In this document: piece by piece, positions 60,301-64,000 of the stretch
How the letters are laid out: every line of letters begins with the position of its first letter
How positions within the stretch are numbered: the stretch's first letter is position 1
NCBI GenBank assembly: GCA_963576725.1
Contig: OY755239.1
Span: 55,577,640-55,641,639 of the forward strand
Length of the DNA stretch: 64,000 nucleotides
Direction of reading: 5' to 3'
Origin: Azorinus chamasolen
Taxonomy: Eukaryota > Mollusca > Bivalvia > Cardiida > Solecurtidae
Position numbers and translations under genes: made by a program
Notes under the pieces: model-generated
What the model was told of the DNA's origin: nothing
The model's database searches: none
What the model saw: the letters and a program-made list of their open reading frames with translations, nothing else

Positions 60301-62947
60301 CTCTGGAACATATGAAAAGAATTTTTTTTTTATCATTTATCAAGTTGCACTTTAGAAAGTGCTCTAATTTTCATTAGTGCGGCCCTACCATGTTGAAAGT
60401 CTAACTAGAGCACTGTAATGGTATGGATATGCATAGCTTGCTAATTATAATATGGTTAGGTATATAAATGTTTGTTTTTGAAATGGTACCGGTATTTATC
60501 AAACATAATTATCTAGCAGAAGATTTTGTCTTCTCATATTTCTTTGTGTCAATAAAATCTACCTGTCCAAAAGTCGAATCTACCTGGCAAATCTCCTAAA
60601 TCTACCTGACATGCTATAGCATTTTTTGCTTCATCTATTTGTCAGGTGTACATAAATTTACATCATTTAGTAAGAACTTTTTAAAAAAATCTCACCGTTG
60701 AAGGCGGGAGGGGACACCCCTCCCGTACCCATACCCACCCCAAGACGCAACTCGCCTTCTGAAAATCCTGGGGAGAACCCTGTGGTTTATAATGACAAAA
60801 AGAGTTTGAGTTTGAATGTAAATATGATTAGAAATTGTGACTATAAATGTGTATAAAAAGGTGAACTATGTCTAGTAAGTTAACTAATTGTTAAGTGTTA
60901 TAATACCATGCTGACTTTTAAATCAAATTTCATATCTTTAACGTGTGAGTTTTAATTGCTTGTGTTTTACAAGAAATTAATCTGGTAATATTGAATAGAT
61001 CCAGGATAAACTGAATGTAAATTGTATGGACATGCACTGCAACCAGTTTGTTTGCTTTCCAGACAAATTGGCAAACTAGAGATGGTGGTGGTAATTTGCA
61101 AGCAGTGTAGATCAGATCAGATTTTCATTGCACCAGCTGATCTAGGTCAACACTGTAACAATCTCTTGTGATTTGATTTCTGTATATACCGATTAAAGAA
61201 ATTTAGTAATCATGTAATTCAATGTAATGTGATTGTCTTAATATTCAATTGCTGCCATACAAATAGTCAACACAGGAAAATTAAATTTCACAGATTGGAC
61301 CAACAGTGGCTATCAAGAAGTGGTTAGATATAAAGTTATCAACAGTCATGGCTCATATTTGCAAAATTAATGTCTGCTATGTTCTTACACCTTAGAAAGG
61401 GTTAAATTTAATGATCATATAATTGAACGTCTTGTGTCAAGGTTAAAGATGTTTATATACTAGGAATGGGGAAAAAAGCATTCTACACTAGAAACAAGAT
61501 GGCAAATAGTTTATTGTTTCAGCATGCCAATGTAATGTGTACAAACTCAACAAAAAGTAGATGATTTCAATATTTAGCACATGTCTTGGAGCTCTCGGCC
61601 AATCAGATGCCTCAAATAGTGTCGACTATATCGTTTAGTTCGACTCTTTTTGAAAAAACCATGGACTAACTAACAAACTGTTTATTTAGTCAATGGTTCC
61701 TGTCGACCAATCATTATAATGTTTTTTTGACGTCACATCCTAGGCTTTCACGTGATATTTCACCCCAATACATCGTAGCCTTGATCAGCTGGTTACACTG
61801 AAATACAGTAAAACTTAGGTTAATCGACAATTAAGGGAAATGAATATGCAATTTTAAATACAGGTGACAGTTTAATGCATTATTAAAGGTATGCAGAAAG
61901 CTCCTATTTTGAGCGTTATGTGTTACATTTAACCTGCATTCAAGCATAAAAAGTTGTCTTTAAAAAGCGGCACAATGCATAGCGTATTTTATTGACCATT
62001 GTACATAGGTTTTACTGTATACAATCTAATGCGTGAAAAGTTGACAACAATCTTTATTAATTTTTTTTAAACAATATAAGATAATAAAAATCTTAATAAA
62101 ATGATCTAGATCTAGATCGAATTAATTCAATATTTAAAAGTAACTTTTATTTCAAATGCATCATATTGAAATTGAAATTATCGTTGAATATTTAAAATTA
62201 TCGTTGAATATTTAATTGTACACAATTTTAAAATCTTGCCATTAAATTTCCAGCTTTGTTGTTTTTCCTTCCTCTTCTTCCAAGATATTAATGGATTCAG
62301 GCGCAATCATGGTTTTCAGTCTTGTGCGGAGAGAAGTGAGGGAAAATCAGCACGCGCCCGATGACGTTAAATTGCGAATTTGATGACGTTTATTACTTGT
62401 TTTTCCTAGAGCCCAAGCCAATGCTAAATAGGTTAGCCAATGGTTGAGCGCGACTAAACGACATAGTTCTTGGGGGCTATGCCCCCTCGAACTAAATCGT
62501 TTAGTCACGCTCAACCATGGTCTAACCTATACATAAACAATATATGCTGTCAATATGATTTCCATTCAGAAAACAGCACATTCATAGTAAAACTTGTCAA
62601 GCTTTGAGTGGTAAAGAAATCTAGAAAGTACTATTGAATTGGAAATTTCAGTTTTCTTGGTGGTGGGTGGCAAGTTAAATATAAATCTAGTGGTTGTGGG
62701 TATCTGACTTATCTTAATTCTCTTGTTTGGGGGGGTAAAAAAAATAAAATTGTGTTGGTGGTACCCCTATTTTTGGCTGGCGTTCCTACCCCCCCAGGCC
62801 TTTTTTCCTGGAACAGCCCTTATGTAAAAGGTTGAATGTAATTTTTTCAGAAGACATTTACCGTGTGATCTATTAAAGGATTTTCATGTTTCTTCACAGA
62901 ATGCAGTTCAAGCCCACATGAAGCTAGACGAAATTAAAGAAAAAGTG
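42360..62947 (+). CDS. HAUS1: HAUS1, HAUS augmin-like complex subunit 1 (3' end outside window)
   Basis: Exons: 42360-42392, 47967-48141, 49196-49328, 51743-51877, 54586-54709, 55336-55401, 56378-56449, 62900-62947. They form one frame of 262 codons without a stop; vertebrate HAUS1 is about 278 residues, so roughly one short exon is missing beyond 64000. Diagnostic blocks are VWLEKLHGD (14-22), IEDLKQKAQEY (56-66), VNLNLANLSKSG (about 80-91) and LPPNAVQAHMKL (244-255). The rest is Gln/Glu/Lys-rich coiled coil. HAUS1 is one of eight augmin subunits; augmin sits on spindle microtubules and recruits gamma-tubulin ring complexes to nucleate branches. Start chosen at 42360 because MASSLHKKHQE ends at a good donor (GAA/GTAAGG) in phase 0, matching exon 2, with the N-terminal length expected for the family. 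Confidence 0.94.
42440..42600. repeat. Possible TIR element
   Basis: TACAGTACACTCCCTTCC and GAGGGAGTGTAGTATCC face each other across about 130 bp. Confidence 0.4.
42669..43062. repeat. CATACATGTGATA element, CTACCG version
   Basis: Starts GCATACATGTGATAAC; CTACCGTTTT or TACCGTT recurs four times by 42765; a degenerate right end ATATCACATGCAGC lies at 43047. Confidence 0.5.
43063..43596. other. HAUS1 intron 1 spacer
   Basis: No recognised element; a 43163-43375 open frame shows no family signal. Confidence 0.4.
43597..43762. repeat. 166-bp imperfect palindrome
   Basis: Arms run from TTATAAATAGAGGATCTTAC to AAGATCCTATTTATAAC; the inner 45 bp per side (TTATTGGATTTATTAAAT.., TTTTTAAAACGATAAAAAAC) are nearly perfect, centre GCTAAAGC. 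Unlike any lettered family. Confidence 0.85.
43770..45020. other. HAUS1 intron 1 spacer, CpG-containing
   Basis: No MITE for 1.2 kb. The ORF 44037-44360 and its antisense ORFs show no family signal. CpG-rich short stretch 44640-44760. Confidence 0.4.
45030..45281. mobile_element. A1 MITE, full length (252 bp)
   Basis: TTAACCCTTTCCCTG to GAAGGAAAGGGTTAA; apex GATGGCTCCTATATAGGAGC, two bases longer than usual. Confidence 0.9.
45278..45462. mobile_element. A1 MITE, left part shortened
   Basis: GAGCAGACCCTGACCAGACA, apex GCTCCTGTAGGAGCC, to GAGGGAAAGGGTTAA. Confidence 0.85.
45595..45810. repeat. CATACATGTGATA element, CTACCTGAC version
   Basis: AATCTACCTGAC occurs three times (45621-45670), then GGTTATCACATGTATG and an AATTACAATTAC-rich tail that also precedes the 42669 copy. 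Confidence 0.55.
46025..46254. mobile_element. CAGGGTCC-ended MITE (230 bp)
   Basis: CAGGGTCCGAATTTAAACTG to TAAATTCGGACCCTG, flanked by AGACA on each side (46020-46024, 46255-46259). Interior repeats TGGCAAAAT/ACTTGCAA words and a CAAGTACCAATATTTGG palindrome. Confidence 0.8.
46270..46835. other. HAUS1 intron 1 spacer
   Basis: Nothing recognised except a tandem CATACACCGTTTGT near 46578-46606. Confidence 0.4.
46838..46900. repeat. E-like hairpin
   Basis: TACCCAGATCAAAGTGC, apex TGCTATAGGAGC, AACAGGGTCTGCACTG. Confidence 0.5.
47005..47330. repeat. Dispersed repeat, CpG-depleted copy
   Basis: Matches 59098-59412 over about 315 bp; many CpGs of the other copy read TpG or CpA here (for example ATGTTAATAATG against ACGTTAATAACG). 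Confidence 0.85.
47335..47949. mobile_element. C4 MITE split by a SINE, beside HAUS1 exon 2
   Basis: TTCGATATCTTAAACTTG.. apex GAAGCTCCTGTAGGAG | SINE | TTTACACCTGCATTAAGC ..GATACCGAAATTCAACTG-TA. Confidence 0.8.
47498..47800 (+). mobile_element. tRNA-derived SINE
   Basis: A tRNA-like head (47498-47566) has A box TGGTCTAGTGG (47503-47513) and perfect B box GGTTCAAATCC (47546-47556). A tRNA-unrelated body and tail GGTACTTTACTTTA follow. The tail recurs, truncated, at 2799-2860. Not a functional tRNA gene, since it continues into a SINE body. Confidence 0.85.
47967..48141 (+). CDS. HAUS1: HAUS1 exon 2
   Basis: 175 bp, residues 12-69 plus one base. Acceptor AATCACAG/GTGCAAG, donor GAAA/GTAAGTG. 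Carries the conserved WLEKL and IEDLKQKAQEY blocks. A C4 MITE ends 17 bp before the acceptor and an A2 MITE starts 13 bp after the donor. Confidence 0.95.
48155..48431. mobile_element. A2 MITE with nested 37-bp palindrome
   Basis: TTAATCCTTTATTC to GGAATAAAGGGTTAA; hairpin shortened to AAAGTAGCCGTCTCATC. Confidence 0.82.
48342..48378. mobile_element. Micro-palindrome with 8-bp duplication
   Basis: AAAGACCTATGATA .. TATCATAGGTCTTT (37 bp) flanked by ATTTACTC at 48334-48341 and 48379-48386. Confidence 0.85.
48526..48774. mobile_element. A1 MITE, full length (249 bp)
   Basis: TTAACCCTTTCCATC to CAGGGAAAGGGTTAA; apex AGCTCTTATAAGGAGCC. Confidence 0.9.
48903..49023. mobile_element. A1 MITE, right part
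   Basis: ACCCCGATCAGATGG, apex CTCCTACAGGAG, CGTGAAAAGGCGTGTATATG. Confidence 0.75.
49196..49328 (+). CDS. HAUS1: HAUS1 exon 3
   Basis: 133 bp, residues 70-113 with split codons at both ends. Acceptor ACTTGCAG/GC, donor ACAAG/GTAAGTG. Contains VNLNLANLSKSG and LGTKDAS, matching the family's VNFSPANLSSTG and LETKDTS. A C3 MITE starts 21 bp past the exon. Confidence 0.94.
49350..49798. mobile_element. C3 MITE with nested A1
   Basis: TA-CAGCAGAACCCGTCCTAA .. GATGGCCGC|A1|GACAGGTTCTACTG-T; apex GCTCCTATAGGAGC. Confidence 0.9.
49535..49784. mobile_element. A1 MITE, full length (250 bp), nested
   Basis: TTAACCCTTTCCCTC to CAGGGAAAGGGTTAA. Excising it with one TTAA gives GGCCGC-TTAA-GACAGG, a clean C3 right end. 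Confidence 0.94.
49811..50060. repeat. F remnant and spacer
   Basis: TTAACTCTTTGCACACC (49811) and GTGATTACCTATGCAAA recall an F end; beyond 49865 nothing is recognised. Confidence 0.4.
50061..50690. other. HAUS1 intron 3 spacer
   Basis: AGTGATCTTTACTGTGTC.. and GGGAGATCACT near 50358-50422 form a loose inverted repeat. No gene seen. Confidence 0.35.
50929..51310. mobile_element. A2 MITE with H palindrome at its hairpin
   Basis: TTAACCCATGACGTC.. GAGTAAACATCAACAAAGTT | H | AAGTTGTGTATGAGCTCTC ..TGATGTCATTATTTC..GCATGGATAAAG. Confidence 0.7.
50984..51167. mobile_element. H palindrome with CTGGGTCC/GGACCCTG ends
   Basis: CTGGGTCCATGCTTATAAAAC to GCTTTATAAGCATGGACCCTG with AAGTT on the right and AAGTT (within CAAAGTT) on the left. 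Inner arms ATTGGTCAGATTTGAGCC / GGCTCAAATCTGACCAAT, one arm partly duplicated. Confidence 0.8.
51316..51496. mobile_element. G MITE (181 bp)
   Basis: CAGAGGTCCAGATAAGATG to CGTTATCTGTAGCTCTG; possible TAAAGATC/TAAAGACC duplication. Confidence 0.8.
51541..51715. mobile_element. C2 MITE before HAUS1 exon 4
   Basis: TA-CAGTAAAACCCATCTAA to AGAGGTGTTTTACTG-TA; apex CTCCTAAAGGAAC. Confidence 0.9.
51743..51877 (+). CDS. HAUS1: HAUS1 exon 4
   Basis: 135 bp, residues 114-158 plus two bases. Acceptor TTTCCCTAG/TTATTTG, donor CAAAG/GTGAAG. Encodes a coiled-coil segment (LEDDTLSAQESRQEQE..). A C2 MITE ends 27 bp upstream. Confidence 0.9.
52028..52227. mobile_element. C2 MITE
   Basis: TA-CAGTAAATCCCCTCTAA to GATGGGTTTACTG-TA; apex GCTTCTGTAGGAGC. 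Confidence 0.9.
52434..52914. mobile_element. A2 MITE split by a CCCCGGG-type element
   Basis: TTAACCCTTTACTCC, apex GGCATCTGTTGGAGC; right side has a tandem TTACCTTATAAAAATT and ends AGGGAAAGAATTAA. Confidence 0.7.
52548..52803 (+). repeat. Dispersed element, GCCCGGGGGGACATATTG start
   Basis: Shares GTCTGTCTG..GGTTGGTTGG, GGCATGCATGTGCAACTTA, AGGGGTGACTTAT and ACAAACACTTCTTGTT with 58121-58500. Confidence 0.75.
53065..53278. mobile_element. A1 MITE
   Basis: Left TIR missing; TACTGAATATTCATGAAC; apex ACAGCTCCTATAGGAGATG; ends GGAAAGGGTTAA. Confidence 0.85.
53358..53428. repeat. F-type hairpin
   Basis: CAGTTTGGAACCAGTTGAG facing GTTAGGATCCAAGTTGTTTG. Confidence 0.5.
53741..54183. mobile_element. 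A2 MITE with nested B
   Basis: TTAACCCTATATGCCG.. TTTCTGTCATGG | B | TATTCCGTTGTAAAAATC ..ATGAATATTCATGAG..CGGGTTAA. Confidence 0.8.
53877..54105. mobile_element. B MITE, full length, nested
   Basis: TTAAAACCCATTACC to GAGGGAATGGGTTAA; apex TTTGCTCCTCAGGAGCAAA. Confidence 0.88.
54370..54560. mobile_element. C2 MITE before HAUS1 exon 5
   Basis: TA-CAGTAAAACCCCTCTAA to AGACAGGTTTTAC, right end clipped; apex GCTCCTCAAGGAGC. Confidence 0.88.
54586..54709 (+). CDS. HAUS1: HAUS1 exon 5
   Basis: 124 bp, residues 159-200. Acceptor GACTTCAG/GGCTC, donor CTGGAG/GTACAG. Contains FIRAKAKEYKTRVKQLE, aligning with the FLKAKSEEF region. Phase 0 at its end. A C2 MITE remnant ends 25 bp upstream. Confidence 0.92.
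54728..54840. mobile_element. A2 fragment joined to a Helentron end fragment
   Basis: TAACCTTTTACTCCATGAAT.. then TTAGCTCACCTGAGTGC from 54793. Confidence 0.55.
54880..55090. mobile_element. E MITE, full length (211 bp)
   Basis: TTAACCGGCACAATGCG to CATTGTAAGGATTAA; apex AGGGCTCCTGGAAGAGCCCT. Confidence 0.88.
55166..55312. mobile_element. A2 MITE fragment before HAUS1 exon 6
   Basis: AACCGTTACTCCATAAATG; apex ATGGCTCCTGTAGGAGCTG; stops after CTACATATTTTGCCATGGCC. Confidence 0.78.
55336..55401 (+). CDS. HAUS1: HAUS1 exon 6
   Basis: 66 bp, 22 codons (201-222), from GNEAKIGAEPEI to LLKRSA. Acceptor TTCTTCTAG/GGAAAT, donor TCTGCG/GTGAGT. Both phases 0. An A2 fragment ends about 23 bp upstream. 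Confidence 0.9.
55490..55582. mobile_element. A2 MITE fragment
   Basis: CAGTTGTCTGATCAGGG.. ATTCATATTGTGAAATG ..AAAAGGGTTAA. Confidence 0.6.
55734..55980. mobile_element. A1 MITE, nested in C2
   Basis: TTAAACCTTTCCCTC to ATGGCAAAGCATTAA; apex ACAGCTCCTATAGGAGCTGT. Excision leaving one TTAA rebuilds GCTTAATGCAAGG. Confidence 0.9.
56040..56280. mobile_element. A2 MITE, nested in C2
   Basis: Hairpin AGACAGCTCTTGTAGGAGCTG; ATATTCATAAGGGATAAGGTTAA at right; left TIR decayed. Confidence 0.7.
56378..56449 (+). CDS. HAUS1: HAUS1 exon 7
   Basis: 72 bp, 24 codons (223-246): YLQSLRKDIEP through YYGLPP. Acceptor GTTTCAG/TATCTA, donor CCTCCT/GTAAGC. Matches the family's KLESYLDLMPNPSLA region. Confidence 0.92.
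56510..56588. repeat. F-type hairpin
   Basis: AACAGTGTAGATCCAGACTA facing GGCTGATCTGGATCCATACTG around GGCACCGTGATGC. Confidence 0.6.
56815..57947. mobile_element. Foldback (FB/MULE-like) element, 1.13 kb
   Basis: Terminal inverted repeats of about 290 bp. Each outer 135-155 bp is a direct array of a 15-bp unit (GGTAAAAATGCCTTA and variants with ATA or ACA); then an AT-rich inverted segment. CGTTGTCAAG directly flanks both sides (56805-56814, 57948-57957). The middle has a second direct copy of the AT-rich segment and an A1 remnant (57465-57525). ORFs reading AFLPMAYLPK are repeat artefacts. Confidence 0.82.
57990..58785 (+). repeat. Dispersed CCCCGGG-type element flanked by diverged units
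   Basis: A unit with TCACCAAATT.., CTCTATCAGATTT and TGTTCAGGTC.GCTGCATAA occurs at about 57995-58085, 58540-58640 and 58685-58770. Between them, 58121-58500 matches the element at 52548. Confidence 0.6.
59098..59412. repeat. Dispersed repeat, CpG-rich copy
   Basis: CpG-retaining homologue of 47005-47330, carried inside the 4-kb element. Confidence 0.85.
59450..60540. other. Interior of the 4-kb element
   Basis: No recognised coding or repeat content; the frame at 59588-59776 has no family signal. Confidence 0.4.
60540..60630. repeat. CTACCTG word repeat
   Basis: AATCTACCTGTCC, GAATCTACCTGGC and AATCTACCTGAC in 65 bp, related to 45595. Confidence 0.55.
61095..61160. repeat. F/E-like hairpin with alternative apex
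   Basis: GTGTAGATCAGATCAG facing CTGATCTAGGTCAACACTG, apex ATTTTCATTGCACCAG. Confidence 0.5.
61807..62017. mobile_element. C-family MITE, diverged
   Basis: TA-CAGTAAAACTTAGGTTAA to CATAGGTTTTACTG-TA; AGAAAGCTCCTATTTTGAGC. Confidence 0.75.
62429..62530. repeat. 102-bp palindrome
   Basis: AGGTTAGCCAATGGTTGAGCG.. GGGGGCTATGCCCCC ..CGCTCAACCATGGTCTAACC; middle bases of the arms diverge. Confidence 0.8.
62900..62947 (+). CDS. HAUS1: HAUS1 exon 8
   Basis: 48 bp, 16 codons (247-262), NAVQAHMKLDEIKEKV. Acceptor TTCACAG/AATGCA, donor AAAGTG/GTAAGTG. Corresponds to the SLAQVKIEEAKREL region. The remaining C-terminal exon is not in the window; I see no matching coding stretch from 62948 to 64000. Confidence 0.9.
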
Positions 62948-63159
62948 GTAAGTGAGCAGAATTGAGGGACAGTGGTCAGTTGTTTCTTTTGAATACTACC
63001 CAAACAGACTGACCCCAACTGACTAATTGTGACTTGAGCTGTTTCTACATTTCTGTACCAACTGAGATAAAATGTTGCATATGCATCAATAATGAAGTGT
63101 GAATGTGCATGGTGTGCATTTTTCATGCAGTTTGTCCCAATGTACAGAATTATTATTCT

Positions 63160-63335
63160 ACCCCCGCAAACATAGTTTGAGGGAGTGTATATAGGAGTCA
63201 GTGTGTTGGTCGATCGGTTGGTCTATCTGTCCGTGGCACAACCTGGCACAAACCCTGGTCATGGCACCAAAATGTTTGATTTACGATCAAGGCAGCTGGG
63301 CGGGGGTTTTCCATCACCTAGTTCTAGGTGTTTTT
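63160..63335 (+). repeat. Dispersed CCCCCGCAAACATAG element
   Basis: CCCCCGCAAACATAGTTTGAG then GTTGGTCGATCGGTTGGTC; resembles the 52548/58121 group only in its start and T/G-rich lead. Confidence 0.5.
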
Positions 63336-63337
63336 TT

Positions 63338-63583
63338 AAAACCCATTCTTCCATAAATATGACTTTCTATGTGTTTGCAAACAGAGTAGACCCAGATCAG
63401 ATGGCTCTATAGGAGCCGCCTGATCAGGTTCTGCTCTGTTTGCTCATGAAATAATATAGATATGATCTACAGTTTCTGCCATTGCCAAACTTTCCTGTGT
63501 TTATGTGCCATTATAAACAATAAACTAATCAGTATTTTTGATGTCATTATTTCTTACATTAATATTCATGGAGTACGGTGTTG
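63338..63583. mobile_element. A2 MITE
   Basis: AAACCCATTCTTCCATAAAT to ATTCATGGAGTACGGTG; apex ATGGCTCTATAGGAGCCG. Confidence 0.8.
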
Positions 63584-63874
63584 AACAAATTTAGAGAAAA
63601 AAATGATATCCTCCATCACAGTGGAATCACATTGGGAGGGACACCTCCAAAATGTCTTCAGCCTTTAGTGGGAATGAACAAGGCAGATTTTCAAACTTAA
63701 TTATGAACAAATTTCAACGAACCACACTGAACTTAATCTGCGTTGACTACACAGTTTAGTGATTATGGAATTATTTTCTCTTTAAATATTGTGATTTGTG
63801 ATATTGGTTAGAATAATCTAGCCTAGATTAGTCATCCCTCAGTATACTGGTATTCTTAAAATGGAATTGCAATG

Positions 63875-64000
63875 CAGTAAAACTTTCCTAAAGTGACCAA
63901 GTAAAACGGGCAAAATTATGGGTGATATAGCCAGGTTGTAACTTAATGCAGGATGATAGTAATGTAGAAAGGATCATTTTGCATTACTTTCATCTTGCAT
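63875..64000. mobile_element. C3 MITE cut by window end
   Basis: CAGTAAAACTTTCCTAAAG.. GGTTGTAACTTAATGCAGG; apex AAAGGATCATTTTGC decayed. Confidence 0.78.

Larger units (their letters stand above)
58854..62819. mobile_element. 4-kb TIR element with TTA duplication (PIF/Harbinger-like)
   Basis: Ends GGGCTGTTCCAGGAAAAAAG.. and, inverted, ..CTTTTTTCCTGGAACAGCCC, near-perfect over about 40 bp including GGCCTGGGGGGGT. Flanked by TTA at 58851-58853 and 62820-62822. Subterminal G-rich AATTGTGTTGG phrases occur at both ends. No transposase frame. It sits in an A2 remnant inside HAUS1 intron 7. Confidence 0.82.

Overview
The window is eukaryotic DNA, almost certainly from a bivalve mollusc and probably a heterodont clam or mussel relative. 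Evidence: two metazoan genes in small exons with GT-AG introns, AT-rich spacer, 'pearl'-like repeats carrying internal tandem units of the kind described in bivalves, and a very dense crust of small palindromic transposons. I name no species.

Genes. Two genes lie head to head. GLMP (glycosylated lysosomal membrane protein) is complete on the minus strand: seven coding exons between 41989 and 29444, 409 codons. HAUS1 (augmin subunit 1, spindle microtubule nucleation) runs on the plus strand from 42360. Eight coding exons (262 codons) are present and the 3' end lies beyond 64000. The two start codons are 370 bp apart, and a CLEAR-type E-box (TCACGTGA) sits 32 bp from the GLMP start. Bases 1-29400 contain no gene I can support, only one doubtful exon-like ORF near 1251-1448.

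Repeat families, referred to by letter in the feature list. A1: ends TTAA-CCCTTTCCCT, about 250 bp. A2: ends TTAA-CCCTTTACTCC, with CATGAATATTCATG near one end. B: ends TTAA-CCCATTCCCTC, hairpin arm GAAACCATTGTGATAAATAG. D: ends TTAA-CCCTTCGCTTGC. E: ends TTAA-CCCTTACAGT or relatives. F: hairpin arm AAACAGTTTGGATCC. C1-C4: TA-flanked, ends CAGTAAAACCTC or CAGTTGAACTTC (pogo/Tigger-like). G: ends CAGAG..CTCTG (hAT-like). H: long palindromes with arm TTATAAAACTTTTAG or similar. A, B, C, D and E, despite unrelated ends, nearly all carry one central palindrome whose apex is CTCCTNNAGGAG. A, D, E and F also share one fixed mismatch between their arms (CCTGAT on one side, CCAGAT on the other).

Layout. 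1-29400: MITE-packed intergenic DNA with a pearl/Helentron-like element (8289-9652), microsatellites and nested insertions. 29444-41989: GLMP, its introns filled with A, B, C, D and H copies. 41990-42359: shared promoter. 42360-64000: HAUS1. Its 6.4-kb intron 7 holds a foldback (MULE/FB-like) element at 56815-57947 and a 4-kb TTA-flanked element at 58854-62819. Nested insertions are common and clean, so target-site duplications can be read directly.
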